Origin: CAYTTA01 sp964440655
Lineage (GTDB): Bacteria; Bacteroidota; Rhodothermia; Balneolales; Balneolaceae
Direction of reading: 5' to 3'
Assembly: GCA_964440655.1 (NCBI GenBank)
Contig: CAYTTA010000055.1
Location: 1 to 15,252 of the forward strand
DNA: 15,252 bases
The translations under genes and the position numbers were made by a program. Positions 1 through 6,544 of this stretch are shown piece after piece. A model generated the notes under the pieces. It did not search any database, was not told the DNA's origin, and was given only the letters and a program-made list of their open reading frames with translations. Numbering within the stretch: position 1 is the first letter of the stretch; every line of letters starts with the position of its first letter.

Positions 1-46
1 TGGAATTGCCAGGCTCACACAACGATCTGCTGATTGCTCAGTCTGT

Positions 47-79
47 AAAAAGAACATCTGCTTCCCGTTTGAAGCAGAT
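47..79 (-). terminator. Probable intrinsic terminator of the ribosomal superoperon
   Basis: On the minus strand a perfect 9-bp stem (arms 71-79 and 56-64, ATCTGCTTC paired with GAAGCAGAT) with a 6-nt loop is followed after one G by TTCTTTTT (positions 54-47). This is the form of a Rho-independent terminator. The stem is only moderately GC-rich, and the site is about 310 nt after the rplQ stop, so it may end a long 3' region. On the plus strand there is no T tract after the stem, so it is not bidirectional. Confidence 0.62.
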
Positions 80-160
80 CCACAATATAAGAACTTTTAC
101 CAGTAAAAAAACAGAAACGTAAACTTTTTTAAAAAAACCTTCCAAAACCGTTTCTCCAGA

Positions 161-190
161 GGATCTGCACCTCTTTCCGGTGGCAGATCC
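161..190 (-). repeat. Stem-loop in the rplQ 3' region
   Basis: An 11-bp inverted repeat with one bulged G at 183: 161-171 pairs with 179-190 around a 7-nt loop. It is the most stable-looking hairpin of the region. On the minus strand it is followed by a spacer of about 23 nt and then a T7 run (137-131), too far from the stem for a classic terminator. Its arm GCAGATCC also occurs in the terminator arm at 74-81, so alternative pairing between the two structures is possible. Confidence 0.6.
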
Positions 191-209
191 GGCCGGCTTG
201 GATCCGGCC
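191..209. repeat. GC-rich inverted repeat
   Basis: A perfect 6-bp inverted repeat GGCCGG/CCGGCC (191-196 with 204-209) around a 7-nt loop, directly adjoining the 161-190 stem-loop. Part of it is also a direct repeat: GATCCGGCC occurs at 186-194 and 201-209. Function unknown; it could stack with the neighbouring hairpin in RNA. Confidence 0.45.
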
Positions 210-343
210 ATTACCGACCTGTGCATTCACTCTGGTGTGGGCCCGATATCAAAAACACCGGATCCGGCACAGAACAGGGCGACCGGTCAAGTAGAACGCC
301 CTGCAGTCAACAATCGTATATCGGGTCGGAAAATCGGGCATCA

Positions 344-374
344 ATCTGGAATCACCCGTATCCGGGAGCCAGAT
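344..374 (-). repeat. Stem-loop just after the rplQ stop
   Basis: Outer arms ATCTGG (344-349) and CCAGAT (369-374) enclose a short inner stem CCCG/CGGG (355-358 with 363-366) and a 4-nt loop, with an asymmetric internal loop between. It begins 13 nt after the rplQ stop on the minus strand. No clean T tract follows, so it looks more like a 3'-end stabiliser or a coincidence than a terminator. Confidence 0.45.
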
Positions 375-387
375 CCTTTTCAGGAGA

Positions 388-1071
388 TTATTCTTCTTCC
401 TGAGAGGCCTCTTCCGGCTGCTCCCCGAGTTTTTTCTCAAGAGCTTTTTTTACGGTAACCCGCTCATCGTCGGCAACAAAAGCCTGAGCCTCTTCGGGAG
501 TCATTGATTCCAGTTTCTGCTTCACTTCATCGACGTTGAAATCTTTGGAAGATTCCACAGAGCCGGCAGGTCCTTCGGCATTAGACGCTTCAGCAGCCTT
601 GTTCTCCTTGACTTCTGCCGCCTTTCCGGCAGCAGGTGCCGCCGCTCCGCTTCTTGAACGCCCTGCCCGACGGGTTTTCTTCTTTTTGCCGTCTGCTTTC
701 TCCGGCTGTACGTCGTTATAGTCAACAAGTTCGATCATCGCCAGTTCGGCAGAATCACCCTGACGGAACCCTGTCTTCACCACTCGGGTGTACCCTCCCG
801 GCCGCTCTTTGGCACGAGGTCCGACCTCTTCAAACAGTTCGGTTACCGCATATTTATCATTGAGCCGGGCAAATACCTTTCTGCGATTGTGAGTCGAATC
901 CACTTTCGCACGTGTGATAAGCGGCTCTATGAAACGACGCAGTTCTTTGGCTTTGGCGACAGTGGTTACAATCCGTCGCTCCTGGATAAGAGAGACAGCC
1001 AAAGCCTGCAGAGTGGCCTTCCGATGAGAGGTAGACCTGCCGAGTTTTTTTCCTTTAACGAGGTGACGCAT
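388..1071 (-). CDS. rplQ: 50S ribosomal protein L17, with long C-terminal extension
   Basis: A 227-residue L17 against about 120 in many bacteria. The core is normal: MRHLVKGKKLGRSTSHRKAT at the start, the LIQERRIVTTVAKAKELRRF helix region (28-47) and the end RPGGYTRVVKTGFRQGDSAE at 90-109 with MIELVDYN (112-119). After residue about 123 comes a Lys/Arg patch (128-140), an Ala/Glu-rich low-complexity linker (141-175), a predicted helical stretch at about 176-216 (DEVKQKLESMTPEEAQAFVA, then TVKKALEKKLG) and an acidic tail. Extended L17 forms are known in the Bacteroidota-related group; what the tail does is not known to me. AAGGA lies about 8 nt before the ATG. It is the last gene of the cluster. 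Confidence 0.98.
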   Translation of the reverse strand: MRHLVKGKKLGRSTSHRKATLQALAVSLIQERRIVTTVAKAKELRRFIEPLITRAKVDSTHNRRKVFARLNDKYAVTELFEEVGPRAKERPGGYTRVVKTGFRQGDSAELAMIELVDYNDVQPEKADGKKKKTRRAGRSRSGAAAPAAGKAAEVKENKAAEASNAEGPAGSVESSKDFNVDEVKQKLESMTPEEAQAFVADDERVTVKKALEKKLGEQPEEASQEEE

Positions 1072-1082
1072 GATCCGTTTCC

Positions 1083-2060
1083 TTATTTATCCAGATATTT
1101 CGACACATCCATGCCGAAATGGAGATTCTTTTCTTCAATCACTTCCACCAGCTCGGCCAGTGACTTTTTCCCGAAGTTCCGGAACTTCAGCAGTTCATGC
1201 TCCTCCCGGGATACCAGCTCTGCGATGGTGTTGATATTTGCTGATTTCAGACAGTTGTATGCCCGGACGCTAAGGTTCAGATCCTCAATGCTCGTCTTGA
1301 GAAGGTTGGCAACACGCTGCTTCTCTGCATCGACCTCCTCCTCTTCCTGGGCAAACGGCTCTTCAATTTTTTCAGTGATGAACTTCTCGATATGCTCTTT
1401 GAGGATCCTGCCTGCAATGGTCAGGGCCTCCTTGGCATTGATCGATCCGTCCGTCTCTACGAAGAGAGTCACCTTTTCGTAGTCGGTTCTCTGTCCCACC
1501 CGGACGTTGTCCACTTCATACCGGACCTTTTTGATCGGCGTAAAAATAGCATCCACCGCCATCAGGCTGATGTCATCCTCATACTGCGGAGCCAGCTCCT
1601 CGGACGGAACATATCCGCGTCCCCGGCCGATGTGAAGCTCCATCTCGATCTCCGCACCCTCCGAAAGAGTGGCGATCACCAGATCCGGATTAAGTACATC
1701 ATACTCTGCCGTAGCCTCATCAATATCGGCTGCCGTAAAAAGGCCGGGACCTTTTTTCGAGACATGAATCACACCGCTGCTCTGCTCGACCTGCTTGAAG
1801 CGTACCTGTTTCAGATTGAGGATGATCTCGTAAACATCCTCTTTCACGCCCTCAATGCTGGAGTATTCATGATCCACGCCGTTGATTTTAACGGCCGTAA
1901 TCGCGATACCCGGAATTGAAGAGAGCAACACACGACGGAAAGCATTTCCGATGGTTGTCCCGAATCCACGCTCCAGAGGCTGCAGTACGAATGTGCCGAT
2001 CCCTCCGTTCAGTTCGGCGACTTCCAGGCTTTCCGGCATTTGCAAACTGTAACTGCTCAT
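1083..2060 (-). CDS. rpoA: DNA-directed RNA polymerase subunit alpha
   Basis: A 325-residue alpha subunit. The N-terminal dimerisation and assembly domain spans about 1-232, with TTIGNAFRRVLLSSIPG (35-51) at the beta-contact helix; an acidic linker follows (EEPFAQEEEEVDAEK, 233-247), then the C-terminal domain at about 249-320. The residues that contact UP elements and activators in E. coli are kept: Arg266, Asn269, Gly297, Lys299 and Ser300 align with Arg265, Asn268, Gly296, Lys298 and Ser299. UP-element and activator contacts are therefore plausible. The gene sits 25 nt after rpsD with no Shine-Dalgarno sequence, in the standard rpsD-rpoA-rplQ order. Confidence 0.99.
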   Translation of the reverse strand: MSSYSLQMPESLEVAELNGGIGTFVLQPLERGFGTTIGNAFRRVLLSSIPGIAITAVKINGVDHEYSSIEGVKEDVYEIILNLKQVRFKQVEQSSGVIHVSKKGPGLFTAADIDEATAEYDVLNPDLVIATLSEGAEIEMELHIGRGRGYVPSEELAPQYEDDISLMAVDAIFTPIKKVRYEVDNVRVGQRTDYEKVTLFVETDGSINAKEALTIAGRILKEHIEKFITEKIEEPFAQEEEEVDAEKQRVANLLKTSIEDLNLSVRAYNCLKSANINTIAELVSREEHELLKFRNFGKKSLAELVEVIEEKNLHFGMDVSKYLDK

Positions 2061-2085
2061 GTCGATGTGATTAGGGTCTATAATT

Positions 2086-2691
2086 TTATTTCGAGTAGAG
2101 CTCGATAATGAGCTGTACGTTCACGTTTTCCGGAATATCACTCATCTCCGGATAATGCAGAAATTTGCCCGTTCTTGTCTGTTTGTCCACTTCAAGCCAT
2201 TTGTAACGGCTTCTGGGGTTCGCATCGAGCGACTCATTGATCACATCCAGTTGAGATGATCTGGGCCGTACAGAAATCACATCTCCCGGTCTGAGTTCAT
2301 AGGACGGGATGTTCACCACATGACCATTCACCACGATATGACGGTGGGATACCAGCTGACGGGCCTGGGCACGCGTTCTGGCAAATCCCAGACGGAACAC
2401 CGTGTTGTCCAGCCGGGACTCAAGAAAACGGAGCAGGTTCTCGCCCGTGACCCCTTCCTTTGCGACCGCTTTCTCGTACAGGTTGCGGAACTGCTTTTCA
2501 AGCAGGCCGTAGATGTACTTGGCCTTCTGTTTCTCTTCCAGCTGGATGGCATATTCCGACTTTCGGGTGAATCGTGATCTTCCATGTTCACCCGGCCCGT
2601 ACGGCTTCCGCTCAAGTGCTTTGCTCGGTCCGAAAATGGGTTCTTTGAATCTTCTGGCTTTCTTCTGCCTGGGTCCTGTATATCTGGCCAT
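2086..2691 (-). CDS. rpsD: 30S ribosomal protein S4, zinc-free type
   Basis: A 201-residue S4, a primary 16S rRNA-binding protein of the 30S body that also shapes decoding accuracy. Seen: MARYTGPRQKKARR, the KPYGPGEHG segment (29-37), and the S4 RNA-binding domain at about 92-155 (SRLDNTVFRLGFARTRAQAR then LVSHRHIVVNGHVV). No cysteine is present, so the N-terminal zinc site of the Cys-containing class is absent. AGGAG lies 9 nt before the ATG. In E. coli S4 represses the alpha cluster translationally. Confidence 0.99.
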   Translation of the reverse strand: MARYTGPRQKKARRFKEPIFGPSKALERKPYGPGEHGRSRFTRKSEYAIQLEEKQKAKYIYGLLEKQFRNLYEKAVAKEGVTGENLLRFLESRLDNTVFRLGFARTRAQARQLVSHRHIVVNGHVVNIPSYELRPGDVISVRPRSSQLDVINESLDANPRSRYKWLEVDKQTRTGKFLHYPEMSDIPENVNVQLIIELYSK

Positions 2692-2706
2692 AATCCGATA
2701 CTCCTG

Positions 2707-3123
2707 TTAAACTCTTCTGCGTTTGGGGGGACGGCATCCGTTGTGCGGAATGGGTGTTCTGTCCCTGATGGAGTTCACCTCCAGACCACTCGTGGCCAGT
2801 GCACGGATGGCGGCTTCACGTCCGCTCCCAGGTCCCTTTACAAAGACATTCACTTTGCGAAGTCCCATCTCGTAAGCCACGGACGCGGCAGACTCGGCAC
2901 TGAGCTGGGCAGCATAGGGAGTATTCTTCCGGGACCCCTTGAATCCTTCCTTCCCGGCTGACGACCAGGAGAGAACATTCCCGTTGCTGTCGGTGATGGT
3001 TACCAGGACGTTGTTGAACGTTGCCTTGATAAAGGCCATGCCGTTCGAATCGGCAACCTGCTTCTTTTTCTTTCGCCGTGCTGCGGCCTTGTCTACTTTC
3101 GCTCTACGCTGCTTTTTCGCCAT
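2707..3123 (-). CDS. rpsK: 30S ribosomal protein S11
   Basis: A 138-residue S11, a 30S platform protein close to the E-site codon. Seen: a very basic N-terminal extension of about 25 residues (KAAARRKKKKQVADSNG), then MAFIKATFNNVLVTITDSNG (28-47), SAGKEGFKGSRKNTPYAAQL and the end VNSIRDRTPIPHNGCRPPKRRRV. The HNGC Asn-Gly pair is the known site of isoaspartate formation in E. coli S11. The N-terminal extension is a little longer than in E. coli, as in many non-proteobacterial lineages. No Shine-Dalgarno sequence is seen in the 18-nt gap after rpsM. Confidence 0.98.
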   Translation of the reverse strand: MAKKQRRAKVDKAAARRKKKKQVADSNGMAFIKATFNNVLVTITDSNGNVLSWSSAGKEGFKGSRKNTPYAAQLSAESAASVAYEMGLRKVNVFVKGPGSGREAAIRALATSGLEVNSIRDRTPIPHNGCRPPKRRRV

Positions 3124-3141
3124 AGATCAGATTCGTTTAGA

Positions 3142-3522
3142 CTATTTCTTGGGTGCTTTTTTCTTGCCTGCAATGGTACGCCGTTTCCCCTTGCGCGTAC
3201 GTGCATTTGTCTGAGTCTGCTGACCCCGAACCGGAAGACCTCTCCGGTGCCGGATCCCGCGGTAGGTCCCCGTTTCGATCAGACGGCGGATATTGCTGCT
3301 TACTTCAGTCCGAAGCGCACCCTCCACTTTGTATTCCGCATCGATAATACTTCGCAGAGCGCTGACCTGCTCGTCCGTCCAGTCCTCTACTTTGGTATTC
3401 CGATCGATTTGTGCAGCATCCAGGATATCCTGGGCACTCTTTCTGCCGATCCCGAAAATGTAGGTGAGGGCAATCTCACCCCGTTTCTGTTTGGGTAAGT
3501 CTATTCCAGCTATACGAGCCAT
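3142..3522 (-). CDS. rpsM: 30S ribosomal protein S13
   Basis: A 126-residue S13, a head protein that contacts P-site tRNA and forms inter-subunit bridges with L5. Seen: MARIAGIDLPKQKRGEIALT at the start, the helix-two-turn-helix region with YIFGIGRKSAQDIL (21-34), and the C-terminal ETGTYRGIRHRRGLPVRGQQ followed by the basic tail TNARTRKGKRRTIAGKKKAPKK that reaches toward tRNA. The length is typical. It opens the alpha cluster, 19 nt after rpmJ. In E. coli this region carries the S4-binding pseudoknot; with so little leader, I cannot identify one here. Confidence 0.98.
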   Translation of the reverse strand: MARIAGIDLPKQKRGEIALTYIFGIGRKSAQDILDAAQIDRNTKVEDWTDEQVSALRSIIDAEYKVEGALRTEVSSNIRRLIETGTYRGIRHRRGLPVRGQQTQTNARTRKGKRRTIAGKKKAPKK

Positions 3523-3541
3523 AATCTATGTTGCGTCCTGG

Positions 3542-3658
3542 TTACCCCTGACGTTGCTTGTTCCGGGGATTTTTTTTGTTGATCACGTACAGACGGCCCT
3601 TACGTCTTACTAGCTGGTCGTCCGCACTTCGCTTCTTAACTGATGATTTCGTTTTCAT
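3542..3658 (-). CDS. rpmJ: 50S ribosomal protein L36, zinc-free type
   Basis: A 38-residue L36, the smallest 50S protein, sitting where several 23S rRNA domains meet. It is recognised by SVKKRSADDQLVRRKGRLYV and the end NPRNKQRQG. The zinc form has Cys11, Cys14, Cys27 and a histidine near position 32; here these positions are Ser11, Asp14, Asn27 and Asn33 (one residue is inserted), so no metal can be bound. The open frame continues upstream by 31 codons into the infA end, but that part is not homologous to anything I recognise; the ATG at 3658 gives the family length. The gap of 37 nt after infA is the longest in the run. Confidence 0.97.
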   Translation of the reverse strand: MKTKSSVKKRSADDQLVRRKGRLYVINKKNPRNKQRQG

Positions 3659-3695
3659 TCTCTTTGCCTGCTGTCCGGTTGCCTGAACTGTTCGG

Positions 3696-3914
3696 TTACT
3701 TGTATCGGTACGTGATTCTTCCCTTCGAAAGATCATAGGGAGACATTTCAACCTGAACCCTGTCCCCGGGGAGAATCTTGATATAGTACATTCTCATTTT
3801 TCCAGATACATGAGCCAGAACCTGATGCCCATTATCCAGCTCTACACGAAACTGCGCATTCGGCAGGGCTTCGATAATTTGTCCATCCTGTTTGATCGGC
3901 TCCTGCTTAGCCAT
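3696..3914 (-). CDS. infA: Translation initiation factor IF-1
   Basis: A 72-residue S1/OB-fold protein that binds the 30S A site during initiation with IF-2 and IF-3. Seen: an N-terminus MAKQEPIKQDGQIIEALPNA, then FRVELDNGHQVLAHVSGKMR in the OB core and ILPGDRVQVEMSPYDLSKGR followed by ITYRYK at the end. The length is exactly that of most bacterial IF-1. Its ATG lies inside the final codons of map (8-nt overlap), so translation is probably coupled. This map-infA-rpmJ order is common outside the Proteobacteria. Confidence 0.98.
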   Translation of the reverse strand: MAKQEPIKQDGQIIEALPNAQFRVELDNGHQVLAHVSGKMRMYYIKILPGDRVQVEMSPYDLSKGRITYRYK

Positions 3915-4716
3915 AACTGGAATCTATAATTTCGTTTTTTGTGATCTCGGCAATATAATCAAACGTAGTGAGAATTTCAGCTTCTCCTTCTCTCACTACG
4001 ACATCGTGTTCAAAATGGGCTGCAAGACTCCCGTCTTTCGTTACGATCGTCCATCCATCCTTCAAGGTCCGCACCTTCCAGGTTCCGGTGGTGATCATCG
4101 GTTCAATCGCCAATGTCATCCCGGTACGGAGGCGTTCACCACGACCTTTCCGTCCGTAATTGGGTACGGAGGGATCTTCGTGCAGCTTCTTGCCTACACC
4201 GTGACCGACAAGGTCCCGGACCACGCCGTATCCCTCGCTCTCACACCGCTGCTGAATGGCGTGAGAGATATCTCCGATCTTGTTGCCATGCACGGCCTGT
4301 TCGATCCCTTTGTAGAGGGACTCGAGCGTCACCTTCAGAAGCCGGCGTGCTTCCTCATCAACTTCCCCGACCATGAAGGTGTAGGCCTGATCCCCGAAGA
4401 AGCCATCCTTTTCCACTCCGCAATCTACGGAGACAATATCTCCTTCGGCCAGCACACGGTCACCGGGAATCCCGTGGACCACCTCCTCATTGACCGAGAT
4501 GCAGAGCGTTGCCGGAAAGGGATTATCCGGTGGCCCGTAATGTTTAAAGGCGGGTCGCCCCCCCTTTTCAAGGATAAAATCTTCCGCTATCCGGTCGAGC
4601 ATGCCGGTCTGGACTCCGGGACGGATCGCCTTGGCAACCTCGGCCAGCGCCCTGGAGACCAGCTGCGCTGAAACGCGAATCTTCTCTATTTCCGACTCAC
4701 TCTTCAGATAGATCAT
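3907..4716 (-). CDS. map: Methionine aminopeptidase, type I
   Basis: A 269-residue type I methionine aminopeptidase, the cytoplasmic metalloenzyme that removes initiator methionine from nascent proteins. All dimetal ligands are present: Asp98, Asp109, His172, Glu205 and Glu236; the substrate-contacting His81 (HGIP) and His179 are also kept, in the same spacing as the E. coli enzyme. I chose the ATG at 4716 because it gives the family N-terminus MIYLKSESEIEKI, 11 nt after the secY stop. A TTG at 4731 would add five residues and overlap the secY stop (TTGA), with a GGAGAG about 5 nt upstream, so it cannot be excluded. The last 8 nt overlap infA. Confidence 0.96.
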   Translation of the reverse strand: MIYLKSESEIEKIRVSAQLVSRALAEVAKAIRPGVQTGMLDRIAEDFILEKGGRPAFKHYGPPDNPFPATLCISVNEEVVHGIPGDRVLAEGDIVSVDCGVEKDGFFGDQAYTFMVGEVDEEARRLLKVTLESLYKGIEQAVHGNKIGDISHAIQQRCESEGYGVVRDLVGHGVGKKLHEDPSVPNYGRKGRGERLRTGMTLAIEPMITTGTWKVRTLKDGWTIVTKDGSLAAHFEHDVVVREGEAEILTTFDYIAEITKNEIIDSSYG

Positions 4717-4727
4717 TTTCAGACCGA

Positions 4728-6038
4728 TCAACCGGCTCTCCGGCGTCCCCTGATCCTTCCCGTTTTCATGAATCCGTCATAGTGACGCATCATCAGATGG
4801 CTCTCGATCTGCTGCATGGTGTCCAGACCAACACCAACAATAATGAGCAGACTCGTCCCTCCGTAGAACATGGCAAAGCCTGGTGTTACTCCCATCCGTG
4901 CAACAATGGCCGGAAGGATGGCAATAAAAGAGAGAAAGATCGCGCCCGGGAGTGTGATCCGGGTAAGAATATTGTCAATGAATTCAACTGTCTGTTTTCC
5001 CGGCCGTACACCCGGAATGAATCCTCCCTGACGTTTCATTGTATCTGCCATCTCTTTCGGATTCACGGCAATCGCCGTATAGAAAAAGGTGAAGAAGACA
5101 CAGATAACAAAGAAGACAGCGGAATAGGCGAAACCTGTGAAGTCACTTGACCATGCGGTGAGTGCCTGCACGGTCTGATTCTCCGGAAAGAAGGTTCCAA
5201 TTGTACTGGGAATGAACATGATCGATTGTGCAAAGATGATCGGCATCACTCCGGCAGCATTGATTCTCAGCGGGAGATACTGGGTAGTCCCGCCATATAC
5301 CTTCCGACCTACCACCCTTTTGGCATACTGTACCGGAATTTTGCGGACGCCCTGCGTAAGAAGTACACAGACAGCCACAACCAGAGCAAGAACCCCAAGT
5401 TCAATAAGCAGAATAATCGCGTTGGGGGTCATGTTGATCTCATTGACCAGGTTCATCGGCAGTGCTGCAATGATCCCGATCATGATCAGGATTGAGATTC
5501 CGTTCCCGATTCCGCGGTCCGTGATCCGCTCACCCAGCCACATCACAAAGGTTGTTCCCGCCGTCAGAACAACAATGGAAGTGAAGATAAAGACCCCTTT
5601 GCTGACGACAATCGCCTGTGGTGCTGTCGACATGAGATTGATCGCAAAACCGATCGCCTGGATCATGGTGATGCCGACTGTTCCGTAACGTGTCAGCCGA
5701 TTGATCTTCCGTCTTCCCTCTTCTCCTTCCCTCTGCATTTTCTGGAAATAGGGAACCACCGCCCCCATCAGCTGGATGATAATGGCGGCCGTAATGTAGG
5801 GCATGATCCCGAGAGCAAAGACCCCGGCTCTGGAAAAAGCCCCTCCGACAAACATGTCGAGCAGTCCCAGGATATTGGAAGCATCACCGGTGCCGGCTGC
5901 CAGCTGGGATGCATCCACACCCGGCATGGTGACAAAGGTGCCGAGCCGGTAGACCATGAGTACCCCCACCACGTAGAGGATCCTCTCCCTCAGGTCTTCG
6001 ATTTTAAAGATATTTCGGAAGTTCTCAATCAAGCTCAT
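4728..6038 (-). CDS. secY: Preprotein translocase channel subunit SecY
   Basis: A 436-residue integral inner-membrane protein with about ten hydrophobic segments, the channel of the SecYEG translocon. Seen: TM1 at about 20-36, the conserved GIMPYITAAIIIQL of TM2 (77-90), LGERITDRGIGNGISILI (168-185), LPLRINAAGVMPIIFA (255-270), and the C5 cytoplasmic loop GGFIPGVRPG (338-347). Arg345 aligns with the E. coli Arg357 required for SecA-driven translocation. The C-terminus is short and basic (RIRGRRRAG). No adk follows; map begins at or within a few nt of the stop. No Shine-Dalgarno sequence precedes the ATG. Confidence 0.99.
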   Translation of the reverse strand: MSLIENFRNIFKIEDLRERILYVVGVLMVYRLGTFVTMPGVDASQLAAGTGDASNILGLLDMFVGGAFSRAGVFALGIMPYITAAIIIQLMGAVVPYFQKMQREGEEGRRKINRLTRYGTVGITMIQAIGFAINLMSTAPQAIVVSKGVFIFTSIVVLTAGTTFVMWLGERITDRGIGNGISILIMIGIIAALPMNLVNEINMTPNAIILLIELGVLALVVAVCVLLTQGVRKIPVQYAKRVVGRKVYGGTTQYLPLRINAAGVMPIIFAQSIMFIPSTIGTFFPENQTVQALTAWSSDFTGFAYSAVFFVICVFFTFFYTAIAVNPKEMADTMKRQGGFIPGVRPGKQTVEFIDNILTRITLPGAIFLSFIAILPAIVARMGVTPGFAMFYGGTSLLIIVGVGLDTMQQIESHLMMRHYDGFMKTGRIRGRRRAG

Positions 6039-6064
6039 GGGGTCGTTCCGGGATAAAAAGTCAA

Positions 6065-6514
6065 TCAGATTTCGGTGATCTTTCCACCTGCCTCTTCCAC
6101 TTTCTTGCGGGCAGATTCACTGACAGAGTGCACCTCGATCTCGATTTTTTTCTCCAGATCGCCAGTGCCGAGAAGTTTTACACGCTGATCACGATCTGCA
6201 AGTCTCTGATCCACCAGATCCTGAAAGGTGATCGTACTTCCCAGCTTGCCCGCCTCTATATAGGCGGCAATCTTTCCGATGTTGATCGGCTGATACTCGG
6301 CACGGAAGGGATTCTTGAAACCGAATTTGGGAATCCGTCGCTGCAGGGGCATCTGGCCACCCTCGAATCCGGCCTTGATTTTGGCGCCGCTTCTGGATTT
6401 CTGCCCTTTGTGTCCCCGGCCGGCGGTACCACCGGTTCCGGATCCCTGTCCCCGTCCGATTCGTTTTCTGTTTTTCCGGTTGGATTCCGGTGCTTTCAAT
6501 TCGTGGAGATTCAT
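6065..6514 (-). CDS. rplO: 50S ribosomal protein L15
   Basis: A 149-residue L15, a late-assembly large-subunit protein with a long extended N-terminus that threads into 23S rRNA. Seen: the Gly/Arg-rich N-terminal extension RKRIGRGQGSGTGGTAGRGHKGQKSRSG across residues 16-43, then GGQMPLQRRIPKFGF (52-66), and a C-terminal globular part ending VEEAGGKITEI. The length is normal. A GAGG lies about 7 nt before the ATG. It directly follows rpsE with no rpmD, and precedes secY by 26 nt. Confidence 0.98.
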   Translation of the reverse strand: MNLHELKAPESNRKNRKRIGRGQGSGTGGTAGRGHKGQKSRSGAKIKAGFEGGQMPLQRRIPKFGFKNPFRAEYQPINIGKIAAYIEAGKLGSTITFQDLVDQRLADRDQRVKLLGTGDLEKKIEIEVHSVSESARKKVEEAGGKITEI

Positions 6515-6544
6515 AGATCGCCTCTGCTAACGTGCTTTAAGTTC

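Larger units (their letters stand above)
1..387. other. Non-coding region downstream of rplQ
   Basis: No open frame here has recognisable protein features; the short frames that cross it look like chance. I see no tRNA or other named RNA. It contains several inverted repeats: 344-374, 191-209, 161-190 and 56-79, plus a perfect 10-bp palindrome CCGGATCCGG at 258-267. GATCCGGC recurs at 186-193, 201-208 and 261-268. AT-rich stretches lie at 84-145. The natural reading is the 3' untranslated region and terminator zone of the superoperon, possibly with the start of the next intergenic region to the left. Confidence 0.75.

Noticed and set aside
131..171. T7 run (137-131 on the minus strand) after the 161-190 hairpin as the main terminator
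   Set aside because: About 23 nt separate the stem from the T run, too far for intrinsic termination; the 56-79 hairpin with its adjacent T tract is the better candidate.
38..226. A 62-codon minus-strand frame after rplQ with a hydrophobic stretch
   Set aside because: It crosses both strong hairpins and the AT-rich tract, has no family resemblance, and its composition changes abruptly; more likely non-coding.
889..1482. A long plus-strand open frame opposite rplQ and rpoA (197 codons)
   Set aside because: It is antisense to two unmistakable genes, shows no family features, and is rich in Ser and Phe as expected from the reverse frame of coding DNA.
3659..3751. N-terminal extension of rpmJ by 31 codons upstream of its ATG
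   Set aside because: The extension overlaps the infA end in another frame and is not L36-like; the internal ATG gives the exact family length.
3892..4671. A 259-codon plus-strand open frame opposite map
   Set aside because: It mirrors map almost exactly; map carries all catalytic residues, so the antisense frame is a shadow created by codon bias.
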